Positions 14,100-22,381 of a DNA stretch of 34,232 nucleotides are shown one piece after another; the stretch's first letter is position 1, and the number at the start of each line of letters is the position of its first letter. Under the pieces are notes generated by a model. That model was not told the DNA's origin. It ran no database searches and was given only the letters and a program-made list of their open reading frames with translations. Both the position numbers and the translations under genes were made by a program. This DNA is from CAYQAE01 sp964415445 [NCBI: uncultured archaeon] (GTDB lineage: Archaea > CAYQAE01), in contig CAYQAE010000009.1 in NCBI GenBank assembly GCA_964415445.1, forward strand, positions 1 to 34,232. The letters are read 5' to 3'.

Positions 14100-15099
14100 C
14101 TCTAAGATCAATAATATGATCAGTCTCAGGCCCTGTGCTAATTAGAGTTACTGGTACTTTTAGAGTATCTTCAACTTTTTTTACAAATGCTTTCATCTTA
14201 TCTGATAGATCTTCAAATTTTTTTGTGCCCATATAACTTTGGTCAAAATAATCTATTCCTGTAATTCCAATCTGTGTTGCTCCATTTATCATGGCGGCTC
14301 GCTTCATCATATCCCAATCAGGCAGTCCTATCCTCCTAGATCTTCCTGTTACTGTTCCAAACTCTTCAATTTTTCTTTTTTTTGCTTCCTCTGGTGTTAA
14401 TTCATTTTTAAATGGCCCTTCTCCAACTCTTGTTGGAAAACACTTAAATATTACAATTACTTGATCTATCCTCGCTGGGCCTACACCAACATCTGCAGCA
14501 GCAGATGATGCAGTAACATCCTTTGAAGTACAATATGGATATGTCCCATGATATAATGAAAGTCCAAAACCTTGACTATTTTCTATAAAAATAGGCTTTT
14601 TATCATCTAGTTCTAAATTGAGCTCAAGTGGAACATCTGTAAGATATGGTTCAAGTTTTGGTATCTCTTTTGCTAATTTCGCTTTTCTGTTTATTCTCTC
14701 TACATTTGCTGGTCCACATCCTGTTCCAGTTGATCCAATTTTTTCTTTAAGATGTGATGAAGATTTATCCTTTTCAATATGTTTTTTTTCAATTATTGAA
14801 CAATTATAATCTATACCAACTCTTCCTTCTGAATTTGTAAGTTTAATTTCATCTAATATTACATCAGGATTAATTAATACTCCAGGGCCTATCAAAAGTC
14901 TAGCTTTGTCATAGACAAAACCACAGGGTAGCATTCTAAGTCCATACTTTTTTCCATCTTTATATACAGTGTGTCCTGCATTAGGCCCAACTCCTCCTCT
15001 TGCAATTATATTTGGATTATCTTTATGTGCTAGATATGCAATTACTTTTCCTTTACCTTCATCTCCAAAATTTCCACCGACTACAATTGTGCAGGGCAT
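14080..15099 (-). CDS. purA: Adenylosuccinate synthetase, short archaeal form
   Basis: A 339-residue enzyme joining IMP and aspartate with GTP to give adenylosuccinate. GDEGKGK (12-18), GGVGPNAGHTV, GSTGTGCGPA and TVTGRSRRIGLPDWD are family motifs. The length of about 340 is the short form known from archaea rather than the roughly 430 residues of bacteria. ATG 15099 is preferred over an in-frame TTG at 15114 because the ribosome site GGAG overlaps that TTG and stands nine bases before the ATG. TTTTATAAAT at about 15140 on the minus strand can be its TATA box. It is followed by the overlapping AK6-like gene. Confidence 0.96.
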   Translation of the reverse strand: MPCTIVVGGNFGDEGKGKVIAYLAHKDNPNIIARGGVGPNAGHTVYKDGKKYGLRMLPCGFVYDKARLLIGPGVLINPDVILDEIKLTNSEGRVGIDYNCSIIEKKHIEKDKSSSHLKEKIGSTGTGCGPANVERINRKAKLAKEIPKLEPYLTDVPLELNLELDDKKPIFIENSQGFGLSLYHGTYPYCTSKDVTASSAAADVGVGPARIDQVIVIFKCFPTRVGEGPFKNELTPEEAKKRKIEEFGTVTGRSRRIGLPDWDMMKRAAMINGATQIGITGIDYFDQSYMGTKKFEDLSDKMKAFVKKVEDTLKVPVTLISTGPETDHIIDLRDEKLGK

Positions 15100-15175
15100 T
15101 TTTATCTTCTCCAATATTTTTCGCTATTAATATCATTTATAAAAGATTTTGTGGATAATTTATAAATAAAGATAT

Positions 15176-15499
15176 GGCATGCTACATATAACCCGCCTTC
15201 TGTATAGGCTAAATTGCCCAAAAGCATTTACCTTAGCGGACTACCTACTCTCATGCAGATAAATCATCGAGTTTTTTTGTCCTTGCTCCATGCGAGACAG
15301 CCGTTTCACCTTAGCCATATATCAACTCAAAAATTTATTGTCTTTTGTTGCCAAAAGACTTTTTTTATCATAGTTATTGATATATGGGAGTTCGTTTCTG
15401 CTCTGGAGCTAAGCATTCCTGCTTGTACCTTTAGGTACCGCACATCTGCAGGAGGGCGGAGTTTCCTCAGTCTGACCGAAAGCTTTTCTGTAGCATGCC
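15176..15499 (-). ncRNA. rnpB: RNase P RNA
   Basis: Read on the minus strand, the RNA opens with GGCATGCTACA (15499-15489), which pairs perfectly with TGTAGCATGCC (15186-15176) to form helix P1 of 11 bp. GAGGAAACTCCGCCC (15468-15454) is conserved region I, GTGAAACGGCTG lies in the middle, and CAGAAGGCGGGTTAT (15202-15188) is conserved region V, which forms the P4 helix with region I. The length of about 324 nt is normal. It processes tRNA 5' ends, including those of this window. It sits between purA and the ArsR-like gene, both on the same strand. Confidence 0.95.
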
Positions 15500-15520
15500 T
15501 ATTACATACTTCTATTTAGG

Positions 15521-15530
15521 TTTAAAATAA
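15521..15530 (-). promoter_or_regulatory. TATA box of rnpB
   Basis: TTATTTTAAA on the minus strand at 15530-15521 lies about 25 bases upstream of the 5' end of RNase P RNA (15499), the expected distance for an archaeal TATA element. Confidence 0.45.
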
Positions 15531-15534
15531 GTTT

Positions 15535-16203
15535 CTATCTAAATAAGGATTGTTTTAATTTCTCTATTTTTTCATCTATTTCATCTGAATTTGCATTTTC
15601 TAAGTTTATTGAGCTTAGATTTTTATTCAATTTTTTCTTTAAATTTTTTTTATCTTTTTGAGAAATCTCACTTTTATTTAGTATATTAAAAGTATTATTT
15701 TTTAATCTAGAAATTAAAGATTTAAGATATGATCTTGCTAGATCAAATTTAGAATATATCTCTTTTAGCTCTTGTGCAAAATCAAATAATAAGTTTAATT
15801 TGGTATTTAAATTTTTTACAGTCTCTATATCTTTTAGATGCTTTTCATAAGTTATAAGATCAGAAAAATCTTTTTTTATCTTATATTTATTTTCAAAAGG
15901 AGCATTTAGGGTGTTTAGATCAACTGTAAAATAATTGGGAGTAATTTCAACTTCCAATCTTCTGGAAGTTGAAATTTTGTAAAATTTTTTTTGGATAGAT
16001 TTTTGTGGACTATAAAAAGATTCAAGTATTCCATATGTTTCCATATTATCTAAATGTCTGCTTATTGCTGATCTATTTACTTTTAATTGATTTGAGATTT
16101 CACAAACGTAGCTTTTTTCTTGTGAAAGCATATTAAGTATATTTCGTCTAGTTAAATTTCCAAAAACATCTAAAAATTCGTTTATTCGTTGATTTTGACT
16201 CAT
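15535..16203 (-). CDS. ArsR-like winged-helix transcription regulator with coiled-coil tail
   Basis: A 222-residue protein from ATG 16203 (a TTG just before it at 16206 is also in frame). Residues 5-80 form a winged helix: FGNLTRRNILNMLSQ, VCEISNQLKVNRSAISRHLDNM as the recognition helix, and a YGILESF turn. The C-terminal half, from about residue 130, is highly charged and predicted helical, suitable for a dimerising coiled coil. The first 30 residues resemble ArsR-family regulators such as the archaeal heat-shock repressor Phr, but I cannot place it firmly. It is divergent from the thermosome gene, with a perfect inverted repeat in between, so control of the chaperonin is a reasonable inference. 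Confidence 0.8.
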   Translation of the reverse strand: MSQNQRINEFLDVFGNLTRRNILNMLSQEKSYVCEISNQLKVNRSAISRHLDNMETYGILESFYSPQKSIQKKFYKISTSRRLEVEITPNYFTVDLNTLNAPFENKYKIKKDFSDLITYEKHLKDIETVKNLNTKLNLLFDFAQELKEIYSKFDLARSYLKSLISRLKNNTFNILNKSEISQKDKKNLKKKLNKNLSSINLENANSDEIDEKIEKLKQSLFR

Positions 16204-16241
16204 CAATTTATTTTTAAATTATACGTTAACCTTTTAAACTA

Positions 16242-16260
16242 ATGCCACTTTTTGTGGCAT
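16242..16260. promoter_or_regulatory. Perfect inverted repeat, probable operator of the thermosome promoter
   Basis: ATGCCAC-TTTTT-GTGGCAT, 7-bp perfect arms with a 5-base centre, placed 29 bases before the thermosome ATG. A TATA-like TTTTAAA at 16232-16238 lies just upstream, so the repeat would cover the zone between TATA box and start site, where archaeal repressors usually act. It is one of the few G+C-bearing elements in this AT-rich gap. Confidence 0.55.
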
Positions 16261-16288
16261 ATTGTAAAAAAGATATAAGGTGATATTA

Positions 16289-17938
16289 ATGTCGTATTTA
16301 GCTGGACAACCTATTTTTGTATTAAAAGAAGGAACTCAAAGATCAAGAGGAAAAGATGCACAACGTTCAAATATAACAGCCGCAAAAGTAATTGCTGAAA
16401 CAGTAAAAAGCACATTGGGTCCAAAGGGAATGGACAAGATGCTTGTAGATAACTTGGGAGATGTAGTTATCACTAATGATGGTGTAACTATATTAGATGA
16501 GATGGATGTTGAACATCCAGCAGCAAAAATGATGGTAGAGATTGCAAAAACTCAAGAAGATGAAGTAGGCGATGGTACAACATCTGCAGTTATTTTAGCA
16601 GGTGAGCTTTTGAAAAAAGCAGAAGAATTACTAGATCAATCTATCCACCCTACAGTTATAACAAAAGGTTATCAACTTGCTGCAAAAAGAGCACAAGAAG
16701 TTTTAGATGAAATTGCAGATACAATTACCCCTGAAGATAAAGAGGCTTTGAAAAAAGTAGCAATGACTAGCATGACAGGTCGAGAAGCTGAAGTTGCCAA
16801 AGAAATATTAGCAGGATTAATTGTAGATGCTTTAGTAGCTGTTGCAGAAAAGACAGATTCAGGATATGATATTGACATTGACAACATAAAAACAGAGAAA
16901 AAAGAAGGCGGTAATTCAGAAGATACTGAATTAATTAGAGGAGTAGTTATAGATAAAGAAGTAGTTCATCCTGCAATGCCAAGAAGAGTCTCAAATGCAA
17001 AAATTGCTTTACTAAATTGTGCTCTAGAAGTTAAAAAAACAGAAACTGATGCTAAAATAAGTATATCTTCTCCAGATCAACTACAGTCATTTTTAGATGA
17101 AGAAGAAGCATTATTGAAAAAAATGGCAGACAAAATCTCAGATGCCGGTGCAAATGTAGTGTTTTGTCAAAAAGGAATTGATGATTTAGTACAACATTAT
17201 CTAGCAAAGAAAAATATTTTAGCAATTAGAAGAGTTAAAAAATCAGATATGGAACTTCTATCAAGGTCAACTGGTGGAAAGATAGTAACAAGAATTGATG
17301 ATTTATCAAATGATGATTTGGGAAAAGCAGGAGAAGTTGAAGAGAAAAAAGTCTCAGGAGATGAGATGACTCATGTTAAAGATTGTGTCAATCCTAAAGC
17401 AGTCACATTATTGGTTAGAGGCGGAACAGAACATGTTGTTGATGAAGTCGAGAGAGGGGTTAAAGACGCAATAAAATCAGCAAGTGTAGCTTTGTCTGTT
17501 GGTAAAATATTGGCAGGTGGCGGAGCTTCTGAAATTGAATTAGCTAAAAAGTTAAGGGAATATGCAGAAAGTATAGGCGGAAGACAGCAATTGGCGATCG
17601 ATGCATTTGCAGATGCGGTTGAAATTATACCAAAGACATTAGCAGAAAATGCAGGCTTAGATTCAATTGATGTTTTAGTCGATCTTCGATCAAAACATGA
17701 GAAAGGAAATAAATGGTTTGGAATCGATGTCTTTGAAGGAAAATCTGTAGATATGTTTAAACAAGATGTTGTAGAGCCATTAAATGTCAAAAAACAAGCT
17801 ATAAAATCAGCAGTTGAAGCAACAGTGATGATACTTCGAATTGATGATGTAATATCTTCAAAAGGATCTTCAGGTGAACCTATGCCACAAGGTGGAGGAA
17901 TGCCTCCAGGTGGAATGCCACCAGGCGGAATGTATTAA
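16289..17938 (+). CDS. Thermosome subunit (group II chaperonin)
   Basis: A 549-residue chaperonin subunit that folds cytosolic proteins in an ATP-driven double ring. Motifs in order: [14 protein letters not shown] (41-54), [10 protein letters not shown] (63-72), GDGTTSAV (94-101) with the catalytic Asp in the nucleotide site, and [10 protein letters not shown] in the C-terminal equatorial domain. The end is the Gly-Gly-Met repeat tail typical of archaeal subunits. The start ATG 16289 is chosen because the in-frame GTG at 16280 is part of the ribosome site GGTGAT. Only one subunit gene is in the window. Heat control by the divergent regulator is inferred. Confidence 0.97.
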   Translation: MSYLAGQPIFVLKEGTQRSRGKDAQRSNITAAKVIAETVKSTLGPKGMDKMLVDNLGDVVITNDGVTILDEMDVEHPAAKMMVEIAKTQEDEVGDGTTSAVILAGELLKKAEELLDQSIHPTVITKGYQLAAKRAQEVLDEIADTITPEDKEALKKVAMTSMTGREAEVAKEILAGLIVDALVAVAEKTDSGYDIDIDNIKTEKKEGGNSEDTELIRGVVIDKEVVHPAMPRRVSNAKIALLNCALEVKKTETDAKISISSPDQLQSFLDEEEALLKKMADKISDAGANVVFCQKGIDDLVQHYLAKKNILAIRRVKKSDMELLSRSTGGKIVTRIDDLSNDDLGKAGEVEEKKVSGDEMTHVKDCVNPKAVTLLVRGGTEHVVDEVERGVKDAIKSASVALSVGKILAGGGASEIELAKKLREYAESIGGRQQLAIDAFADAVEIIPKTLAENAGLDSIDVLVDLRSKHEKGNKWFGIDVFEGKSVDMFKQDVVEPLNVKKQAIKSAVEATVMILRIDDVISSKGSSGEPMPQGGGMPPGGMPPGGMY

Positions 17939-18018
17939 ATAAACTCTAATTTTTTTCTTTTTTTAGATATTTTTTTGTGCAAAACAAATTTTATATTTGT
18001 ATGTAAGAAAGTGTTTTT

Positions 18019-18501
18019 GTGGTCTTTTTGTGTGAAGATAAGGATAATTTTCTACCTTGGAAAAAAGTAAAAAATTGGGAATGTCAAAAATGTTCAGTAT
18101 GCTGTTATCATTATTCTGTACCCTTAGCTGAAGATGAAGTTGAATATTTTAAAAAAATAAATCCAGATAATGTTCATGAAGGTAAAGATCAGTGGTATAT
18201 GTACCATAAAAAGGGAGTGCCGTGTAAGTTTTTAAAAAAGACTGAGGAAGGAGAATTTTGTGGGATTCAAAATCATAAACCAATATCTTGTAGATTATAT
18301 CCTTTTTATATTTCTAAAGTAGATGAAAAAACACCAAAAGATGCAATCTTTGAGTTAGATGGTGAAAAATTTAGTGTATATATCCCAACTTTTTGTAAAG
18401 GTTTAAAAAAAGGTAATAATATGGAAGAAGTAATTCCTGAAGCAATTTATATTTGGCAAAGAAAGGAGATACCTCAAAAATATACTACTTCAAGCAAATA
18501 G
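18019..18501 (+). CDS. YkgJ-type CxxCxxCC metal-cluster/zinc-chelating domain protein
   Basis: A 160-residue protein with C22-x2-C25-x2-C28-C29 (WECQKCSVCC) followed by GVPCKFL, EFCGIQNHKPISCRLYPF and TFCKGL. This is the standard layout of the YkgJ/UPF0153 family, thought to bind zinc or an iron-sulfur centre. Its molecular role is unknown. The start is GTG at 18019 after GAAAGTG. It is followed after 8 bases by the gene for a small zinc-finger membrane protein. No signal peptide is seen, so it should be cytosolic. Confidence 0.85.
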   Translation: MVFLCEDKDNFLPWKKVKNWECQKCSVCCYHYSVPLAEDEVEYFKKINPDNVHEGKDQWYMYHKKGVPCKFLKKTEEGEFCGIQNHKPISCRLYPFYISKVDEKTPKDAIFELDGEKFSVYIPTFCKGLKKGNNMEEVIPEAIYIWQRKEIPQKYTTSSK

Positions 18502-18509
18502 TGATAATT

Positions 18510-18764
18510 ATGGAATGTTTAATATGTGGCGAAGAGACTAAAATGCCTGTATGTAAACGTTGTAGTAAATATTTTATTTCTCTAGTTGCTTTAATCACAG
18601 GTCTAGCTTTAGTTGGAATTTCTCTAGCTTATGGTCTAATTAAAGTAGGACTTTATTTCCTAGATCTACTTAAAGAAGCTGCAGCGCCAATTAAGTTTAT
18701 TATAGGTCTTTTTGCAGGAATATTTTTTGTATTTATTTCAAAAAAACTTTCCAAAGAAAGTTAA
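18510..18764 (+). CDS. Small zinc-finger membrane protein
   Basis: An 84-residue protein. ATG 18510 is preferred because GTGAT stands in front of it and the upstream in-frame reading overlaps the previous gene. The N-terminus MECLICGEETKMPVCKRC holds two Cys pairs, a minimal zinc binding site. It is followed by two hydrophobic helices (about 22-48 and 58-77). The topology suggests a cytosolic zinc knuckle tethered to the membrane. Its 3' end overlaps the convergent regulator by 4 bp. The function is not recognised. Confidence 0.7.
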   Translation: MECLICGEETKMPVCKRCSKYFISLVALITGLALVGISLAYGLIKVGLYFLDLLKEAAAPIKFIIGLFAGIFFVFISKKLSKES

Positions 18765-19120
18765 ATATCTACATTTACTATCTTTACATATTTCTTTGTA
18801 TTTCCATCTCTTGTTACTTTAATTAATCCTGCTTTTTGTAGAGACTTTAGAGCTTTAGATATTTGTGAAGGATGTCTATTTAGTATACTTGATAGTTCCA
18901 TAACAGTATGATTTCCATCGCATAGATCATAAGCTTCTTTTCTTACTCCAGTTAGAACTTCAGAATAATTTGAGATGATAAGATTTCTAAATTGCCACAC
19001 TAACCATTTCAAACTTTTTTCAATGTTTTCAATCCTACTAAGAATTACTTCACCCAATGTAGCTTCTTTTTGTTCATCTGCATCTAATGCTTTTTTTATA
19101 GGCTCATATTCTGTATCCAT
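18761..19120 (-). CDS. Winged-helix transcription regulator
   Basis: A 119-residue protein. The C-terminal half (about 58-112) is a winged helix of ArsR/MarR type: VRKEAYDLCDGNHTVMELSSI, then the recognition helix region HPSQISKALKSLQKAGLIKV and a wing with GNTKKYV. The N-terminal 50 residues are acidic and helical and may dimerise. There are no Cys or other clear ligand residues. It is convergent with the small membrane protein gene. The target is unknown, possibly its own promoter. Confidence 0.8.
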   Translation of the reverse strand: MDTEYEPIKKALDADEQKEATLGEVILSRIENIEKSLKWLVWQFRNLIISNYSEVLTGVRKEAYDLCDGNHTVMELSSILNRHPSQISKALKSLQKAGLIKVTRDGNTKKYVKIVNVDI

Positions 19121-19270
19121 AAAACCACCTTACATTTCACTATTTTTTCATAAAAAGTGTTAAATATAATCTTTTCGGTTATTTATCTAAAGCCTAAATT
19201 ACAAAGATAGGTTTATAGTTTTAGTTTTTTAAAAAATAGATTTTAATCTCTTTATTTATACTTATAATTA

Positions 19271-19735
19271 TTAAGTTTCTTCTGTTTTTATTTTAATTTT
19301 ATAACAAAGATTTTTATAAATATCTAAAAAGGAAGAAACATGAAAATCTCTATCAACACCTTCAATAGTTTTAATATTTCTATTTATAAAATGCCAAAGT
19401 TCTTTTTCATCTTTTGCAAGTATTTGTAAAATTATATCATGATGTCCTGCCGCAGTGGCTACAACTTGGACTTGCGGATATTTAGCTAGCTTTTCAGCTA
19501 TTATATCTAATCTTTTGGGCTCAACATTTAATCCTACCCATGCTTTTGCTTCATAACCTACTTTAGATGAATCTACAATCGCAGAAAAACTTAATATTAT
19601 TTTATTTTCTATCATTTTTTTAATTCTAAAATGAACTGTGCTTGTTCCTATTCCTAACTTCTCAGCTATTTTATAATGCTGAATTTTGGCATCTTGTTGC
19701 AATAATTGAAGTATTTTTTTGTCTATTTCATCCAT
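19271..19735 (-). CDS. Lrp/AsnC family transcription regulator
   Basis: A 154-residue protein with the usual two domains: an N-terminal HTH (DEIDKKILQLLQQDAKIQHY, then GIGTSTVHFRIKKMIENKII) and a C-terminal RAM/ligand-binding domain (VGLNVEPKRLDIIAEKLAKY, VVATAAGHHDIILQIL). By family, it forms an octamer of dimers and responds to amino acids or other small effectors. It stands alone, with 150 bases on one side and 152 on the other containing no other gene. The target is not visible. Confidence 0.93.
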   Translation of the reverse strand: MDEIDKKILQLLQQDAKIQHYKIAEKLGIGTSTVHFRIKKMIENKIILSFSAIVDSSKVGYEAKAWVGLNVEPKRLDIIAEKLAKYPQVQVVATAAGHHDIILQILAKDEKELWHFINRNIKTIEGVDRDFHVSSFLDIYKNLCYKIKIKTEET

Positions 19736-19857
19736 TGTAGTATCCTACTTTTTAAAATCATTAATAACTATTTTTGAATGTTGGATAAATTTTATCATAT
19801 TTTGCTTTTTATAATAATTATTCAAAATTTTGTTAATTTATAGTTTTATTTCCGAAA

Positions 19858-19865
19858 TATTTAAA
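19858..19865 (+). promoter_or_regulatory. TATA box of the 46-codon ORF at 19888
   Basis: TATTTAAATAATA around 19857-19869 lies about 25 bases before the ATG at 19888, implying a leaderless or near-leaderless transcript. Confidence 0.45.
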
Positions 19866-19887
19866 TAATATTAGATTATATTCATAT

Positions 19888-20028
19888 ATGATAAAAATGA
19901 ATTTTACTTCAAAACCAAAATTATCTAGCTTATCTCAAGTTAGAGATATTCTTCAAAAAATTGCAGATTTAAGCAAAAAACAAGCTCAACTAGAGTATTC
20001 ATTACTTTCTTATAATACTAAAGCCTAA
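19888..20028 (+). CDS. 46-residue small protein of unknown function
   Basis: A short ORF from ATG 19888 with a TATA-like element 25 bases upstream and a strong hairpin-plus-T terminator 32 bases after its stop, so it is a complete transcription unit. The product starts MIKMNFTSKPKLSSLSQVRD and continues as a basic amphipathic helix with Leu/Gln/Lys. No family is recognised. The unit could be a dual-function RNA, because an unusual C-rich segment lies between stop and terminator. No ribosome site is present, as expected for a leaderless message. Confidence 0.6.
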   Translation: MIKMNFTSKPKLSSLSQVRDILQKIADLSKKQAQLEYSLLSYNTKA

Positions 20029-20040
20029 TTTGATAATTTA

Positions 20041-20058
20041 TGCCCCCTACCCCCACTC
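20041..20058 (+). other. C-rich single-stranded segment (CCCCCTACCCCC)
   Basis: TGCCCCCTACCCCCACTC between the stop of the small ORF and the terminator. In an AT-rich genome a run of ten C in twelve bases is striking. Such a segment in RNA could pair with the G-rich GGTG/GAGG ribosome sites used here. Confidence 0.5.
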
Positions 20059-20059
20059 T

Positions 20060-20099
20060 ATACCTATAAGAGATAAATTCTCTTATAGGTATTTTTTTT
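20060..20099 (+). terminator. Strong hairpin terminator, 14-bp perfect stem with T-run
   Basis: A60-A73 (ATACCTATAAGAGA, 20060-20073) pairs perfectly with TCTCTTATAGGTAT (20079-20092) across a 5-base loop, followed by a run of eight T (20092-20099). It looks like a bacterial intrinsic terminator and closes the unit that begins at 19888. Confidence 0.75.
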
Positions 20100-20200
20100 A
20101 TAAGAATATTATCAAATAAGATTTTGAAAAAATATGAAATCCTACAAATTTCGGTAAAGTTTATTATTTTTTGTGCATACATTGTATTGAGGATATTTAA

Positions 20201-21577
20201 ATGTCAGAGGTAAATGATAATATATCACAAGAAAATAGTGAAGATGATTCACCAATTTCACCTTTTTTAATTGGTATCGGTGAAGGTGGAGGTAACCTTC
20301 TAAAAGAGATTCTCAAAAAAGACAAAAATAAACTTATTATGAAAGTAGTTCAAAATCGTTATCTAGCAATGAATACAGGGCCTGAATTAGGAAGTTTAGA
20401 TATAAAAAACGATCATAAAGTTATGTATGGAATGACTGAGCAGGGTGCTGGAGGTGCTCCAGGTAGAGGTAAATCTCTCCTAAATGATGGTTGGAATACT
20501 ATCTCCACAAAATTAAATGACTTAGGAGCACGTAAATGTAATCTTTTTGTTATCTTCACTGCTTTAGCTGGTGGTACAGGTTGTGGAGGAGTGCCACAAT
20601 TAATTAAACATCTGAAAAAATCATATAATAATCCGTATATTTGCTTATTTGGAATTCTACCTTTTAAGTTTGAAAAAGGAGCAGATATGAATTTAATTTG
20701 GGCTTTAAATGAAATTATGTCTATTACTGATATAGAAAGAGCAGAAAAAAATCCAAGAACACTTTTATTTTTACTAAGTAATGAATACATGCTTCATAGA
20801 TTAGGTAGAACTACAGAGGATACAGAATATAGTATAGACATTGCTAAAAAATTTTTTAAGATGGTAAATCCTATCGCTGCTAAAGTTATTCAATTAGTTT
20901 TGGCTCCAGGGCTTTTAGGATCTAAATTAAGCAGTGGAAGAGAAGTTCATAAAGTTGCAGATTTAATGGATTATGCAAATAAGCTAGATCCTATAGTTGT
21001 AGCTTGTATAAATGAAAATTGTAATTTTTCTGATTCAGAGAGTATAGAGTCACTCATACATACTACTTTAAGTGAGGCACGATATGAAGAAGAAAATTTT
21101 ATTGGACCCACTGTTTATCTCGCACATCCTCCTGAAGCTTTTAAAGCTTTTTTTGTAGCTTGGGGCTCCCCTGACTTTGCAAATTTTTCTATTTTAGAAA
21201 AAATGCATGATATTTTAGAAGATGAACATAAAAATTATGTATTGGAGTCATCTGAAGATTCTATGATTATAAGTGGCAAGCCACCAAATCGTCTAATGAT
21301 TATATTAGGAGCACCAAAGATAATTGAATTTTTATTTTGGATAAATAGTGCTTATAAAAAATTAGCTAAAGCTAGAAAATCTAGACGCTTAATTGAGAGG
21401 ATGGAAGGCAATTATGTCTTAAATTTCAAAGACATGGCAAAAGCCTTAGTTCGGTTTGATAATTATATAAAACAATTAGATCAAGAACGAATTGATTCTA
21501 AAGAAGAATTTACATCAACAGAGGCGATGGCCGATATTAAAAGTTTTTTAGAAGATGGCGAGGATAAAATAAAATGA
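20201..21577 (+). CDS. Divergent tubulin/FtsZ superfamily GTPase
   Basis: A 458-residue protein. LIGIGEGGGNLLKEIL (23-38) matches the first nucleotide loop of FtsZ. GAGGAPGRGKSLL (83-95) and FTALAGGTGCGGVPQLI (122-138) are the phosphate-binding signature GGGTGxG, here altered to GGTGCGG, and ILPFKFEKGADMN (155-167) is the usual following strand. DLMDYANKL resembles the T7 loop region. It is longer and more divergent than FtsZ1/FtsZ2 and not a clear CetZ. By family, it should bind GTP and polymerise; its job in the cell is unknown. GAGGA nine bases before the ATG is a good ribosome site. A 4-bp overlap couples it to the next gene. Confidence 0.85.
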   Translation: MSEVNDNISQENSEDDSPISPFLIGIGEGGGNLLKEILKKDKNKLIMKVVQNRYLAMNTGPELGSLDIKNDHKVMYGMTEQGAGGAPGRGKSLLNDGWNTISTKLNDLGARKCNLFVIFTALAGGTGCGGVPQLIKHLKKSYNNPYICLFGILPFKFEKGADMNLIWALNEIMSITDIERAEKNPRTLLFLLSNEYMLHRLGRTTEDTEYSIDIAKKFFKMVNPIAAKVIQLVLAPGLLGSKLSSGREVHKVADLMDYANKLDPIVVACINENCNFSDSESIESLIHTTLSEARYEEENFIGPTVYLAHPPEAFKAFFVAWGSPDFANFSILEKMHDILEDEHKNYVLESSEDSMIISGKPPNRLMIILGAPKIIEFLFWINSAYKKLAKARKSRRLIERMEGNYVLNFKDMAKALVRFDNYIKQLDQERIDSKEEFTSTEAMADIKSFLEDGEDKIK

Positions 21578-22380
21578 ATGCAGTAGAAGGTCTAATTTTA
21601 TTTTTTTCAATTGTGGCAGCAGTTTGCTCATTTTTAGTGTTTTATAAATTGTTTTTTTTAGAGGGAAAATTTTCTTTATCTAGATCAGAAGAATCCAAAT
21701 CCAAAGAAGTTAGAAAAAAGAAAGAAGTTTTCATTATTCCTGCTCTTAGACAAATTTCAAGATTAATTGAAAATGAAGTATCAGTAATCAAAAGTAATAA
21801 GGGAGATGCAACTATCATCCAATTTTGGAATCAAGTTTATCTAAATTTAGCAAAAAGGATCTCATCTGAAGAAGAGGAATCAGCTCTATCTAAGGTAATT
21901 TCAAGCAATAAAAAAGAAAAATTAATTAAAGGTGGAGAATTTTTAGGATCGACTATATATTCTAAAATTATAAAACCACTAACTCTACCTTCTTTTATGC
22001 GAAGATATACAAAACTAGCTCAGATGACAAAAACACAACAAGTAGAAGATGAAATATTTGATATTATAAATTCAATCTCAATTGAGGCATTTTTGTATCA
22101 GATAAAAAAACCAAAAGAATCTCTGCAAAAAGATTATACTAAAGAACAGATGGATGAATTTTCATGGTCAAATCATAATTTAGATGCACATACATTAGGT
22201 ATTATTAAAAATGCATGTCAAAAAGCATATCAAGAGAATTTAGAGAATTTAAAATCAAATGAATCAGATAATATAAAACTAGCTTCAATTAGTTTTATTT
22301 TAGAAATTACAACTATTATGGAAAAGTCAAAAATACTTATAAAACGTTTAGAATTGTTAAATAAATTTCCACCTACCTAA
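21574..22380 (+). CDS. Membrane-anchored helical protein, coupled to the tubulin-like gene
   Basis: A 268-residue protein with one N-terminal membrane helix (about 5-28), then a Ser/Lys/Glu-rich linker and a long helical cytosolic domain of about 220 residues. Overlap ATGA with the tubulin-like gene indicates translational coupling. I do not recognise the family. By position and topology it could be the membrane anchor or regulator of the tubulin-like polymer, as ZipA, EzrA or SepF are for FtsZ, but no homology to those is seen and this is inference. The next gene (tsaC) begins 2 bp later. Confidence 0.75.
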   Translation: MNAVEGLILFFSIVAAVCSFLVFYKLFFLEGKFSLSRSEESKSKEVRKKKEVFIIPALRQISRLIENEVSVIKSNKGDATIIQFWNQVYLNLAKRISSEEEESALSKVISSNKKEKLIKGGEFLGSTIYSKIIKPLTLPSFMRRYTKLAQMTKTQQVEDEIFDIINSISIEAFLYQIKKPKESLQKDYTKEQMDEFSWSNHNLDAHTLGIIKNACQKAYQENLENLKSNESDNIKLASISFILEITTIMEKSKILIKRLELLNKFPPT

Positions 22381-22381
22381 A

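Noticed and set aside
15214-15519. Plus-strand ORF of 101 codons
   Set aside because: It lies over the RNase P RNA gene, which explains every conserved element there.
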